A stretch of 64,000 nt of DNA, taken from contig JAENPR010000292.1 in the NCBI GenBank assembly GCA_018135685.1, forward strand, positions 124,001-188,000, written 5' to 3'. A model generated the notes under the pieces. It worked only from the letters and a program-made list of their open reading frames with translations. It was not told where the DNA came from and searched no databases. Below are positions 19,670-32,421 of the stretch, in pieces. How positions within the stretch are numbered: the stretch's first letter is position 1; each line of letters opens with the position of its first letter. Made by a program: the position numbers and the translations under genes. Source of the stretch: Themeda triandra. Its lineage: Eukaryota > Streptophyta > Magnoliopsida > Poales > Poaceae.

Positions 19670-21950
19670 CACACTTACACAGGAGGCGACAACACAAGCA
19701 GAAGCAAGACTGGGGTCACCACCGCGCTTGTCCAAGAATCCGTCGGAGTTAGCGGTCCACGGATACGATATAGTTGCGTAGTGCGTGTGCGAGGCCAGCC
19801 GCTCCGTCGTGTGTCATGGCGGAGATGGCAATGTGCCTTTAGGATCTCACCACGAGGTTTTGCGTTGAGAGCCATCGTGTCGTGCCTTATCAGGATGTGG
19901 GAGGTGTGCACCTTCCACTCTACAGAGGACAATGGGCGGTGACCGTGGTGGTGGTGTCCTGCTCCCCTCAGTAATCCCGCTTCGCTTGATGACCAGCCAG
20001 TGACAGATGATTGATACCTTTAGTGGTTTATAATTTTTGTTTTCTCACTCAGTGACACCATTCATGTGACGAATTACATCAAGCTCACGTGAACCACTAG
20101 TCAAAGACTCAAGTTGAACTTTACCTGAGGGAAGGACCACAACCAAGGAAATGAGGAGAGTATGGAAAACACAAATAGTGAAGATCTGAAAAAGAATTGG
20201 CTGGATTGTAATGGTAGGAAAACTCGCATAATGATTTCTTTCTTAAAAGGGCTGGAAAATAGAAAGAAAGGAAACATCATGTCGTTATGTGTTGGTCCCA
20301 GGACCAGGTCCTCGGAACGACGAGTCGACGACTGCAGCCTGATCCGTCATGGGTCATTTGGCCTTGCCAATGGCACCATGCAGGTCAACAGCAACGCCAT
20401 GCAGGGTCTCCAGCCAGCCAAGTCACTGTGTTTCAGCGCAGCGCATGCAGCCAACACCGGCGGCATGGAGCATGGTCATCACAGCATGCATGCAGAGAAG
20501 GCGCTAGCTCACCCACATGGCTGTCGCAGGCGTAGGACTCCTCGGTGGAGACCATGGCCATTTGCGTTTTGGTCTTTTGTCCAGACCAGACGGCAAGATC
20601 CATCACGTGCCCAAGCCTCAGTACCTAGCTAGCTCATGGCTTGCTCCAGATGCCTCCAAATCATGTCCGATCATGTCTCATTTTTCTCCAATTCTCGGAC
20701 GGTGCTGTTTTTCCAAATGCCTGATCTGTCGATGGACTTGAAGCAGCTAGCGCTCAATCCTTTTTCTCTCTTCTCATGTCACGGCCGCCTACAGCAACTG
20801 AGATGATGCCCCGCGATTTCAGGCGCCTGATGAGCAATAGGAATCACGACGAACGGCAGTTTGGGGGGCTGCCGCCGTGCCGGTGCCGTGCCAAGCAGAG
20901 CGGGTGTTAACTTTGGCAGGTCGTCGTTGTCGCGCCAACCAGAAATGTGGAGGGTGGTGGTTGGGGGTTGCGGACGCCGCTGCTGGTGGTGGGCTACGTT
21001 GCCCGCTGCATTGAACACACGCGTGCCATTGATGCTTGCGCAGGGCATCAATCACTCATCCATCCAGCCCACAGGGATGGATCATCTCCGTCCGTCCGAG
21101 CGAGGCTGCCGCCCTGCTTTGCCGGCCGCCCATTTATGTGAGCGCCTAGTGGCTAGCGATAGCAGGGGCGCCCCTCCTGCCTTGCCTGATTGCCTCGGGC
21201 GCCCCTGCCTTGCCTGATTGCCCCCTTCATTTCCTGCCCTCGTCTGTCAGCATCAGACGGTTTTATAACTTTTTAATGCACCCACCGCACATCCTTTTGG
21301 TACGGATATGTGGATTTGAGTTTCAATACATATTTGACATTTTTGGTATGGGGCCGACATGTACTCCTTTTGTTTTGGCTCCGTAGATTGCCGCAAATCC
21401 AGTCGTGACTCTCGCACGAGAGTCTAAAGTTGTTTTTTTTTTTGTTGTTGCTTTGGAATAAACCTACGTCTCGGCGTATTTATCCTCACTTTATTTTCTA
21501 TAATCATGTGCTATCATTTTTTTATTTTCTAGGACTTGTATTTGAAGGATAATTTTTAGATTGTAGAATACACTGTATTAGAGTAAGGAGAGAGAAGTGA
21601 CTAGTGAAGCCCAGTCTCATGGCTTAATTAAGAACCGAGTGAGAGTGCTTTTGCTAGAGTCATTAGTCTACCGGGACCGGACCAATATTAGGTTGCTGGC
21701 ATGTCATCATGTGCCTAGTCTCCTAAGCATGAAAAGAATCTCTCGAGGTGGCTTTACAAAATTTAAAAAAAAAAAACATTTCATCTTTCTCATCTATCAC
21801 AAAGAGATCGCCTCTCTGAGCTAGAAAACTGAATTTTTAGACCCTCCTAACTTAACCTTCTGATTTACCTTCACGAGTGGTTTTCAAAGTGCTTTTTTAA
21901 CTGATATGACACCATGTCTACCATCCCACATTCCCACATGCGGCTGCTTC
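19670..21950. other. Intergenic DNA without recognisable genes
   Basis: Several short open frames occur (for example 20162-20632 on the plus strand) but none shows a domain, splice structure or motif I can support. The composition shifts between GC-rich (20300-20640, 20780-21240) and AT-rich parts. A short repeat of gcctgattgcc is seen at about 21180-21225. Confidence 0.4.
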
Positions 21951-21954
21951 TTCA

Positions 21955-22350
21955 TAATGATATTCACATTAAACATAACCTTTCAAAACATAATTTAAAG
22001 GGTAGAACCATGCCATTTGCGCAGACAAATGAAACGATGGATCATCTATATTTTAGATGCACAACAGCCAAATATATTTAGAGTTTGATTGCTTTTGCTA
22101 GAGAAGTTCATTGTAGACCACGCAATTTTTGAGAAATACTAGCCTTGGATCAAATTAAATTTACTTACCCAATGGGAACTTGTATACATAGTGGGATTTG
22201 GCGTTTTGCTGCTTTATTTTGGGTAGTATGGCGCAAAAGAAATGCCACTACTTGTTATGATGACAAACGAATCAGATCTTCGAACTAGTTTATTTGGTCT
22301 GCCCTTTTATCCATTACATACTGGGCAGGTTTGCACAAGCCTGAGATGCA
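21955..22350 (+). pseudogene. L1 LINE ORF2 C-terminal relic
   Basis: With stops and frame changes the plus strand reads QTNETMDHLYFRC, then REVHCRPRNF, FAALFWVVWRKRNATTCYDD and finally SITYWAGLHKPEMHKQK. The ETxDHLFFxC block is the RT zinc-binding domain of plant L1 elements and the rest is the usual C-terminal tail. It is old and non-functional, with no clear poly-A tail or target duplication. Confidence 0.6.
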
Positions 22351-22964
22351 TAAACAAAAGGTGAAAGGAGCAGAAAGAATTGAAGTCTGGCGTTGTTTGT
22401 TCTTCCACAATCCACACGCAAACAAGACAAGGAGAAATTGATGAGACACCCTCTTGTACAGTTATAGTACTACAGACTAACAGTTTCATTAACAAGGCCC
22501 CTGTCTGGCTTGTGTCCTCATCCAGCCAAACAAAAGTCTGGCGTGACCCATAGTGTTTACCGGATGATTTGTCCAACGCCGCACTCTTGTCGACTTGCAG
22601 CAGCTATTTCATACTAGAAACGAAGCACAAAGCACACCACGTTGTGGCTGGCAAAGTTGATGCATGAAACGATGACCAGCCTCAGAAAGTACGGCGCATC
22701 GAAACTAAAGATGAGCAACGGGCCGGCACGGTCCGGCACGGCCCGGGCCCGTGCTATCTACGGGCCGTTAAGGCACGGGCCCGTAAGGCCCGCGTGCCTC
22801 CGTGCCGGGCCGCTACAGGATACCGGACCTGGGTGACGGCCCAAGCACGGTCCGTGGGCCGATTTACGGACCGTGCCTGCCCGTTAAGCACGCGGCCCAG
22901 CAGGCCATCGGGCCAGCCCGCAGCCCATAAATACAATTTCAATTTCATTTTAACTCCCAGTTTC

Positions 22965-23066
22965 AAAAAACCACAGAATCAATTCCAGATTTCTCATAAT
23001 GAAAATGAAAGCAACAAAAAACCACAGAATCAATTCCAGATTTCTCATAATGAAAATGAAAGCAAG
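22965..23066. repeat. 51-bp tandem duplication inside the hAT element
   Basis: aaaaaaccacagaatcaatt begins at 22965 and again at 23016; the units are nearly identical. It lies in the 3' end of the transposon, downstream of the transposase. Confidence 0.85.
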
Positions 23067-23490
23067 AAAGAATGCAAGGTGAAGAACCAAATTGATGAAT
23101 TAACCTGAGCTGTGTGCAATGCCGCCTCATTAAAAAACTTTCTAGGTAAAACTCACACCTCGTGAGATAAAACCCTAGAAAGAAAAAGAGTGCGGCACAG
23201 CTCAGGAAAGGTTCAAGTGACAAAGTTATTACAAGCCAAGGACAGAATGTCCAGTTCAAATGTCTCAAGTTCTCATCTCACTGCTAAGTCTAGTCTTAAC
23301 TACTTAAGTCTCACTCTCATCTCACTGCCTAGGTCTTAAGGATAAGGACTTCAACTCTTCACTTCAACTCCATTTTCTTCATCAAGGAGCTGAAAACCCG
23401 AAACAGAAATGAGTTAGATACTTGAAGTAGTCTTTTAACTTTAATGCATCGAAATGAGTTAACGAAATGAGTTAGACTTACATATTTAGG

Positions 23491-25985
23491 CCTGTCCTTC
23501 ATGCATCAGCAGCAGCAGCTGTCCCACCATTTTCTTCATCAAGGAACTGGTACTTGAAGTAGTCTTCTAACTCCTGGTCCACCACAGTGTGTTGTCCACC
23601 TTCTTCACCAAGCTCCCAATCCTTGCAGCAGATCAACATCTCCACGGTGTCGGCGCCCAATCGCGTCGCCGCTCTTCAATAACCCCGCCACTAAGACTCG
23701 AAAGTAGACTCGGAAGAAAGCTGTTGAGACAGTACACTCAATATATCTTTAGCCAACATGCATAGAACTGGATAGGTCGGTTTATGATCATGCCACCAAG
23801 AAAGAACATCAAAATCATCATCAAAAGCAAGAACATTGTCACCGTCTAAGTAAACGGTGAGCTCGTAGAGAGACACGGGGGACACAAGCGATCCCCGAAC
23901 GGGATGAAGGACCGGAAGAACGGCTTGCGGGACCAAAAATCCTGCCCCATGCCTGCTTCCTCTTACCTGTGAGTCCAGATGGATGGGAGGTCCTTGCTGG
24001 CCTAGCTGCACCAAACTTGGATTCATATTTGTCATACAGTTTATGCAACTCAGATTTAACCTCAGCAAGATAAGGAACATAACTGCATTTGTTGTACTGA
24101 GCAAGCAAGTGAAGAACATTTTGCAAACCCCTGACCTTAGCCCTTGGGTCCAGAACAAATGCAAAAGAATATATCGAGGTATTTTCTTCCAAGTACTTAA
24201 GAAATTTAGCCTTCATTGAACCAACAAGCATCGGCAAGAGTGTTATCATGTTCAAAATCATGCGGGTGTGAGGCAATCGGGAGTATGTGATGCAAGTACC
24301 AAAGGGCTAGTTGGGTAATAAACACCGAGAAAGTGCAACGGTTGTATCATAGAACAACTCAAGAAACTCCAATACCTTTTCAAAGAACTCCGCCGGTGTT
24401 GTTCATTCAACAAAGCATAGCCACAGATGAATTGATAAATACGAGAAAAGACAGATCTATATGGCATCGAGATGCTTAAGCATAAGATAGGTGGAGTTCC
24501 ATCTAACATCCATATCCAAACAAAATTTACGAGGCCTCATGTCCTTAGCAAGGCAAAAGTAGTTCTTGAACTCAAGCAATGCGTTGGTTAGAAGAGTTCG
24601 TAAAATTAATTGCGGTTCTAAAAACCTCCAAGAGAGGGTTTTTAACCTTCTTCAAGCCAGACTTGACAATCAAATTGATGATATGGCAAGCACAGCGCTG
24701 ATGCACAACATGATAAAGCTTCTTACTATGGTCTAAAGGATCAACATCATAGCCCAAGTAACCAAGCAAGCATAGGAGCCAAAGCAAGCATGGCAAGTTG
24801 TATTAGAAGAAGCATTATCAAGACTAACAGAAAACACTTTGTCAAGCATACCCCAATCACTAAGCACACCAGAGATACAATCAGCAATGTTCATACCATT
24901 ATGGCTCACTTCAATCAGTTTGAAACCAAGGACAGATTTTTTAAGCTCCCAATCAGCAGTAATATAGTGAGCAACAACAGTAAGATAATCTTCCTTAGCA
25001 TTACCAGACCAGATATCAGATGTCAAGCAAACAGAAGACACAGCAGGCAAAACCTCATTCCTAAAATGATGCAGTTTTTCATTGTAAACCTTAGAAAGGT
25101 CCCTAGCAGTAGTGAATCTAGAGACTCTCCTGTACTGAGGACAGAATGAACGCTGAATGTACTCATCCCAAGCATCATTATCAGCAACAGATAGAGGAAG
25201 ATCTAATCTAGCAATCAACCTACACAGTTCAGTTCTAGCAACAGCAGGTTTATACTCCCAATTCCTATATGAGCCATCAGGGTTCAAAGCAAGTCTAGTT
25301 TGAATCATATGAGCATCGGGCCTTCTTGATGCACGAAAGGTGATGCCTTTTCAAATGACCGAGTGCCATTAGCGAAGTACCGAGATAAACGAGACCTACA
25401 TGTTTTACAAACAGCAAGCACACGTTCCTCACCAGCATCGTCCTCAATTACCTCATCGTAGAATTGCCACCATTCTGAGCGGCGCTTACTGTGGGTGGTC
25501 GAGGAAGCCAGCGAAGCTGCGTCGCTAGGATCAGGGGCCGGCGCTCCATCACCATCAGCAGCACCGCCCGGCGCTGCAACAGCTGGAGCAACAGGCGCTC
25601 CAGGAGCACCCATCGCTGCACCAGCTGGAGCACCAGGCGCAGGCGCAGCACCACGGCCACGGCCACGGCCAGGAGCAGCCGCACGGCCCGCACCACGGCC
25701 ACGGCCACGACCACGGACAGCAGACGCACCAGCACCACGGCCACGGCCAGAACCAGGCGAGGGAGCAGCCGCAGGCGCACCACGGCCACGACCACGGCCA
25801 CGGCCACGGCCAGAACCAGACGAAGCAAGAACACGGGCGGCATCTTGCCCGAACAGGAGTGCGGCCGCATCAGTCATGTCGTCGTCGTCCTCGCCGACCT
25901 GGCCATAGTCCGCCAACTCGTCGTTCAGGGTAGGCAAGTACGAGGAGTAGCCATCCTCGCCGCCATCAGCGTCGGCCATGGCCAC
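23491..25985 (-). pseudogene. hAT transposase (BED finger, RNase H-like, hAT dimerisation), broken
   Basis: The ATG at 25985 opens an acidic start and a long Gly/Arg repeat (GRGRGRGRG) followed by a Pro/Ala-rich linker. A BED zinc finger follows (SEWWQFYDEV, VCKTCRSRLS, then LGHLKRHHLSCIKK in another frame). The catalytic region shows LTSDIWSGNAKEDYLTVVAH, HNGMNIADCISGVL, VSLDNASSNTT and RCACHIINLIVKSGL. The C-terminal dimerisation block reads DDFDVLSWWHDHKPTYPVLC and SSESTF. Together this fits the RICESLEEPER/Ac-like group. Frame changes occur after the BED Cys pair, near 25310, near 24790 and again near 24500, with further stops at 24430-24480, so no functional protein is expected. Confidence 0.88.
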
Positions 25986-26484
25986 CTCGCGGCACCGTTC
26001 CTCAACGGCTCCCGCGGCACCAGCTTACGCCGGCGACCTACAAAGCACACAGACACAGAGGAATTGTTAGCCAAAGCCCAAAGGAAGTGTACAAAGCAGA
26101 TCTATGATTCTAGGGTTAGGGAAAAGGTACTTGCCTGCAAGGATCCGGAGCCCGGCGCCGGAGAAATGGAGAAGACGAGCGGCGGAGCAGTCGCGGAGAC
26201 GACGAAGATGGGGAGGAAGGAGATGACAGTGGCAAGATTTGGCGGAGAGAGAAGGGAGACAGGCAAGAACTCCAAGATCCGGCGAGTACTCTTCAAGATG
26301 CGGCGGTGGAGACGTCGCCGGAGTGCAGGACGACGACTGATGCGGCGGCGAGTGAAGATGATTAGGGTTTGGGGGCGGGGTTGGGTGGGGAGCGGAGCGG
26401 CGGCGGCTGCTTGCGGCTGCGGCTGCGGCTGCGGGGGGGTGGTGGGAAATGGGATTAGGGTTTTGGGGGTCAGGCGCCGCAGCC

Positions 26485-26491
26485 TTATATA
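26485..26491 (-). promoter_or_regulatory. TATA box of the hAT transposase gene
   Basis: TATATAA on the minus strand lies 500 bp upstream of the transposase ATG, just inside the GC-rich subterminal repeats. The leader between them probably contains an intron. No experimental start is known. Confidence 0.5.
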
Positions 26492-27147
26492 GTGGGGGGG
26501 GAGGCCGGCAGGCCGCCAACGGCTATACGGGCCGCCACCGTGCCTCCGTTTTTTAGCGGGCCGGGACGTGCCGCCCGCCGTGCTGCGGCCTCGGCCCAGG
26601 CACGGCCTGCTACGTGCTACGGGCCGGCCCGAGCACGGTAGTAGGCCGGGCCGTGCCGGGCGCGGGCCGGGCCAAATTCCCGTGCCTCGGGCCGGGCCGC
26701 CGGCACGCGGGCTGCATGCTCAAATTTAATCGAAACCGAACCTTAGCGTGGTAAGATAAGGATGCGAATGCACACACAACCTAAAACTCACTTTCTTAAT
26801 TAAGGCACTCAGAGTGTCCACAATGTATGGTTCGATGTAGGTTCTATCGAGGCTGGAATCGGGTGAGGGGGGAGGAGGTGGCGGGAGAGGGGGATTCCGA
26901 TGACAGCACCCTTACCGACGAGGATGAAGGAGGTGGTGGGCGAGGATGATTCTGGCAGCGCAATGGCTAAGGTGGACAGAGCGATGCATATGAAACAGAT
27001 GGTGCGGGGTTAGAAAGAAGACGACGACGTTGAAGGATGGATATTTTATTTCACATGGATCCCACTCATTAGGATAGGGGAAGTCCATTATACACTAAAT
27101 TATTTCTTTATGTAAATTATATTGCCACTTTATTCACTTGCAAGCTT

Positions 27148-27245
27148 GTAGCATGGTGGTCTAGCGTGTGGTGTGTTTACCCAGGGTCATGGGTTTTGAA
27201 GCTCGTGTCCACCGATTTAAGTTTTGTTTAATTTTTATTTTTATT
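27148..27245 (+). mobile_element. Possible tRNA-derived SINE head
   Basis: A-box-like tagcatggtggtctagc and B-box-like gggttttgaagctcg are correctly ordered about 40 bases apart, followed by a T-rich tail. No target duplication was found, so it could be chance or an old copy. Confidence 0.35.
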
Positions 27246-27429
27246 TTCCTATGTTCCTATTCTAGCTGTAGTGAGGCTGTGTTTGTGTACGAGACAATCC
27301 ACAATCTCTATACATTACAGTGTTGCATTTTAATTTTCCATTCTCTACTTCCCAGCAATGTTTTATATTTATTAAGAAAGAATTTTAAGACTCTTTTTGT
27401 ATTCTTCTTTATTGATAGGAGTAAATGAC

Positions 27430-28800
27430 TAACGCACGCACAGGGTGCTATAGTCTTATAGCACGCACAGCCAAAAGTGGAAAGATAAAAATAGTATACT
27501 TTCCATTCTGGGTAAGCACCGTACATGCACCACCTAGAACCTTCCCCATTCCCGTTTCTACCATTTTTGCATTTCCTCTCCCTTTTTGCATTTCCCTAAT
27601 AGGAAATAACAAAAGACATCCAAACTAAAAATTCACAAATTCGTCCAACATAAAACAACAAGGTTACATAAATCTCCCCGTGCTTTTCCCGTATCAGCAC
27701 CGGGAACAACAGAATTACACAGACTTTACAAAACTGATAAGAAACAAATTTAGTTCTTTTCCGTAAGCGATTTAGTTCTTCTGTATAAGTAATTTAGTTG
27801 TTTTGCTTAAGCAAATCAACTAAAAAAATAATGCTAGAGTTTTGTTCTTTGCTCAGATCTAATCCTACATGTTTCTACTTCTTAAATTGCTCTTGTAGTT
27901 GCTGCACATTGTAAATCCTATTTTGATATCATAAGATGTTCATTTTGATGATTGATGGCCACAAACCTACAATAAAATAGAAGTACCAAGATAAGCACAT
28001 AGATGATAGTGAGAAAACTGAGGAAAAAATGACTAGACCTCAAATTTCAATGAACTACTAGTTGATTCTTATTACTAGAAACCATTCTAGTTGTTTTGCA
28101 TCACCTGAAATAAGGTAGTACTGCAGTTCCTATTACATTAGCAAATCAGATATAATTAATAAGTAATTTAGTTCTTTTGCATTAGCAATTCAGTTGTTTT
28201 TTATAATCAATTTAGATTAACAAAATAGTATTGCAATTCCTACTTGATATAATAACATGTTCTTCCTCTGCATGTAGGCTACTAGTACAGTAAAGGAACC
28301 AGCATGTTACCGGTAATCAGCAAAAGCAAAAGCAACCATTTCAGCAATCAGTAGTAACACACATGTTGAAAGTTGAAAGCTGATGCAACTATCTACTAAG
28401 ATTATGAGATACAAGCAGACGCACTAGCCCCTCGTTGAGCTCAACAGCAGCATCACATTAGGATTCAAAATGTAGCTCATCAGTATAATCTACTGAACAT
28501 CTCAAGTGATGCAAGTTCACACAGCAGATTACTAAACAAGTAGCAACATGGATATGATGCAATTTGCTAAACCTATAGAAGCCTGATTTACAAACCAAAT
28601 CTCAGATCAAGCAGTGAATCAGGGCATACCAGAGCTGCAAAGTAGAAAATCAATTGAAACACACAGGAAAAATATCATCATTTCCTTTTTCCTTTTCAAA
28701 CTGCACATGCTAAACAAGTGGTATATATGAACCTCTCACCCTCTAAACCTTCAGCAGCAGTTCAGACATTCAGTTAGATGTCACAGTTTATCCAAAGTTG
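27430..28800. other. AT-rich intergenic or intronic DNA
   Basis: No gene is recognised. Variants of aatttagttgttttgc recur several times between 27750 and 28200, giving weak internal repetition. Confidence 0.35.
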
Positions 28801-28808
28801 AAATCACT

Positions 28809-28882
28809 GAACAAACAATACAATAGATTGTAATTAGAAGGAGTAGAACAAACAATACAATAGATTGTAATTAGAAGGAGTA
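28809..28882. repeat. 37-bp tandem duplication
   Basis: gaacaaacaatacaatagat starts at 28809 and again at 28846, with two nearly identical units. Confidence 0.9.
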
Positions 28883-28916
28883 GAAAAAACAGAGATGACA
28901 GATTGTGTGAAACTAC

Positions 28917-29542
28917 CTTAGCACCCCCTGCAGACGCAGAAGCAGTGTGTTCCTGACCTCTAACCATTTGCCTAACAAAAAAGCAGCATCCTAAAAAAGA
29001 AAAAGAGACCGTGTTAGATGAAAAAGGCAATTCAATAATTTCAGATAGTGAATTCAATAGATTCAAAAAAAAACAATTCAGTATTTTCAAAAAAAAGGTT
29101 CAATAGGCTTCACATTCAGAGTACGATTGACAAGTTCTTATTGGTGTACTATAAGATTGCATGAACTGGAAGTACATGACCAGAACTTAAAACAAACTGA
29201 ACCTAATGACTAAAACCTACTAAACAAAGAAAGACTGGTTCACCATAGCGTGTGTTCATTCAGTTGAATAGTATATATTGGAGCTCCGCTATTAGAAGCC
29301 GCAAAACTAGCATGCATGATCATTACCTACTCATGCGATTATGTATGGCATTTCTTAATACCTCACGGAAGCAAAAAAAAAAAAAAAAAATCAGCAAATA
29401 TCCCCCAAAACACAAGATACAAGCTAACCACTAGTTGCAAACATCAGAAGCAAAACTAAAAACTGAGTGTGCAAAAAACACAACATACCTTAGGAATCGC
29501 TGAACACGATGAAGCAGTGTGTTGTTGTTCTCTACTCATTGC
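28917..29542 (-). pseudogene. Two paralogous mini-exon-like segments
   Basis: On the minus strand 29489-29542 (54 bp) and 28917-28971 (55 bp) are each preceded by gttag and followed by gta-type donors. They read AMSREQQHTASSCSAIPK and QMVRGQEHTASASAGGAK. The introns next to them are also similar, which shows a diverged internal duplication with a spacing near 570 bp. They lie 3' of the FYVE exons on the same strand and might be later exons of that gene, but I recognise no domain. Confidence 0.35.
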
Positions 29543-30746
29543 CTAACACAAAGCAACACCTAAAAAACATGTTGGATGAAAAGTTCACCTCATTTGGTAT
29601 AAATATAGGTAAAATCAACAAGATAGACAAGCGGTTCAATAATTTCAGACAAGTAGTTTAATAACTTCAGTAAAGCAGCTCAATAATTTTAGAAAAGCAA
29701 TTCAATACAAAGTTCGTCTACAACTCTATTGGGCTACTGTTCCCATTCATCATTGATATGAAATTCAGATTTTACGCTTACATCCAAAATTGCAGTGAAA
29801 TATCGATTAAGTTAGGTATCTCAAAAGTTCATCTATAGCTCTATGGGGATGATGTTCCGTTCATTATTGCAGTCAAACTGATCGCTTAAATTATGCACCA
29901 CCTGACATGCAATACAAACTCCAACAGGGGACTACTAATGCCCCTCCTGTAGTCTATATAATGCATGGTCTGGGACTACCCTATTGGAATAGTCTTGCTA
30001 GCAAAGTAATAATCATAAAAAATATCTTTGGTACACTCCAACAGAAAAAACCTATAGTAACAGGCACCAAAAACAGTAAAAGTTCAAAGAAAAATAGAAA
30101 CTAACCATCCTATATGTTGAATAGCGAAAAGTTCAAGTAAGCAGTGTTTTGAAGATCAATTTCATACACATGTTGGATCGAGTTCACTACCAAAGATGAA
30201 AAGATAGAGAAACATAATTTGAGCAATTATCATTAGTTAAGAAATTTTATATCACCATTAATCTAATAACATTATTAAGTAATTTAATATCACTAGTTAA
30301 GCAATTTAATATCTTTAGTCAGACAAGTTGTTAGTAATCTGGTAGCAATTATGTGTGTCCAACACCAAAAAATTTGCCTATAACCAACACACTATACAGG
30401 AGTGAAGGAGACTGTATGCAATAAAAATTAAGGACAGTATGTTCAAAAAAATAGAAGGACAGTGAAAGTGAAAAAAATTAACTCTACCCATGGGAGATGT
30501 CTTCTCTATCTGTCACTTATTAAGTTCCTATGGCAATAGGCAAAAAAATCAGTAAAGTTGGTGCCAAGCATTTTTTAATACATTAGCGCCACATGATAAT
30601 CTGGTCTGATGCATTTGATAAATAAATTGGACCAGCTGTCGTAACCAAAGTATTATCTCTTGGAAATGAACTAGAAAGATCTATTGGTTCAACATAACTG
30701 TACACGGCAACAATGCCCCAAAAAATAAACAGAGGAGCTAACAAAC

Positions 30747-31620
30747 CTGAAGTTTTTTGGCATGACCTCATGGCTGTGAACAATAGGTCGATTTGCCACT
30801 TCCCTTGCACTGTTTAAGCCTTTGTGTTACTTCAGCCTATGAAAACAGGAAGGCATGGTGGGAAAATTAGCATAGCTCATTGCGATATTGTCAGGTTGTC
30901 CTCTTGACCACTCTAAAAGACCTTGACAAAACAACAAGGTTTTATTGGATGAAAAGAAACCCACCAACCAGTGCAATTTTTCAGTTTCTTAGACAAGAAA
31001 ACATACTAATAGCCTAAACTCTCTCATCTATTTTCCAACAGTGCAGTACAAAGAAAAATGCAGCTCCTTGTTGAGAAAAGTAATGAGTAAATAGTAAAGC
31101 TTCAGTGCCTCAAAGGAGCAATACAAATGTTGAACTGAACATATAATGGTTATTGAAAAATAGCTTGGGCCCAACTTATAAGTTAACGTACATGTTGTAT
31201 TATCCAAGTGGCATGTTTGGTTCTTTAATGTTTATGCCTTGATCCCTCTAAGCTCAAGAAAAACATCATAACACTAAATAATATCTAGCATAACATAAAG
31301 AAGAGCAGAGATATTGCAATGGAAAAGGATTGGAAAAGAAAACATTACCATGCATCTGTCACAAACTTGAATTGGTTGAGCATCAGCATCTATGGTCAAA
31401 GACTCAGAGCAGTTCTTCCCTAGATGCACTTATCGCAGAAATAGTGCCATAGTTGCAAAAGTGATGCTGAAACTATAATAGATTTGCCATATTAAAAAAA
31501 TCCAAGGTGACATCATCAGCAGAACAGATCATCAAATATATAAGTGTTCTTACCCTGCAATTGAAAGCACTGAAATCTGCTGCACAAGCCTGTGCACTTG
31601 CTGACAGCTTCATCTTGGAC
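30747..31620 (-). pseudogene. FYVE zinc-finger gene fragment (FREE1/FYVE1-like)
   Basis: Three spliced segments on the minus strand line up with a plant FYVE domain. Exon 31554-31620 gives ASAQACAADFSAFNCR; exon 31349-31466 starts HHFCNYGT and, after a one-base shift, FCDKC, a stop, GRTAL, then DADAQPIQVCDRCM; exon 30747-30836 gives AEVTQRL and, shifted, AREVANRPIVHSHE. The order and the RxHHCxxCG, FCDKC and VCDRCM landmarks fit FREE1, a PI3P-binding ESCRT component of endosomal sorting. The HHCRNCG box reads HHFCNYG, so zinc ligands are lost, and stops and frameshifts are present. Intact introns with AG/GT borders show a DNA-level copy rather than a retrocopy. The parent gene is a confident family call; orthology is inferred. 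Confidence 0.7.
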
Positions 31621-32421
31621 CTGAAAAAAAGTTTGGAGAAAACATGTATCCCATTAGAAAATAGTGAATCATGAATCATGAATGAAGCAAAAATTAGGAA
31701 ATGCGCAAACACATATTGCATGTGGCATTATAAATATGAAATCAAAAGCATGTAAAGCTTATTTGGGGTCTCAACACAATTTGCGCCAGCAAAATCCCAG
31801 TAAATTATCATTAAACAGGCCAAAAGCTAGTAGCCGGTGAGAAATACTAGTACAACAAGCACAAATGCAATTAACCGGCTGCAATAGAAAAAATATTTTC
31901 CTTGCATATCTTCAGAAGAAAAGAGTGACTATACAACATCTGAAAACCCAAGATCCTTCAGTAACTCTTTGAATCTAGTCAAGAGAAAGCACAATGCAAT
32001 TCCTAGAGAGGAGCGGCATGGAGAGTAGCGGCATGTAACCAAATTATCTCAGGTCTCAGGGATTCATCTTCGATGCATATATAAAGTTCCTATGTAGGGA
32101 TAGGAAATCAATTCGTAATCACTAGTGCATCTAGTTGGAGCCATGGCATCTGAAGATCAGTTGATACGTTCTGGTTATGCTACACGCAGTCAATTGGCAA
32201 TCTATCGTTCCCAACAAAAATCAAACCAAACCATACCTGACCTGCGCACTGAATGCTACACGTTGAGGCATCCATCTCCAAGGTCCTCAACCTTACCGTC
32301 ATCTACATCTTCCACATCACATCCACATCGACCTCAGGCTCCTCTGTGTCTACACACCAAACAAACAAACAACGGTCTCACCTCATCCTAGCGGAACGAA
32401 GGTTGGGAAAAACCGATTTAC

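Larger units (their letters stand above)
22706..26728 (-). mobile_element. hAT DNA transposon, complete ends
   Basis: The perfect 8-bp duplication atcgaaac (22698-22705 and 26729-26736) flanks ends TAAAGATGAGCA and, inverted, TAAATTTGAGCA (10 of 12 matching). The 8-bp duplication and short TIR are hAT hallmarks. Both subterminal zones (22715-22925, 26530-26710) are packed with GGGCC and GCACGG motifs in both orientations, likely transposase-binding sites. Inside is a single minus-strand transposase gene with disabling mutations. The element is an autonomous type that has decayed. Confidence 0.93.

Noticed and set aside
20162..20632. 156-codon plus-strand frame
   Set aside because: No domain, mixed composition along its length, and competing frames overlap it.
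25491..26492. 333-codon plus-strand frame
   Set aside because: It is the antisense of the Gly/Arg and Pro/Ala repeats of the hAT transposase plus its leader. It is rich in Arg/Ser/Thr with no domain.
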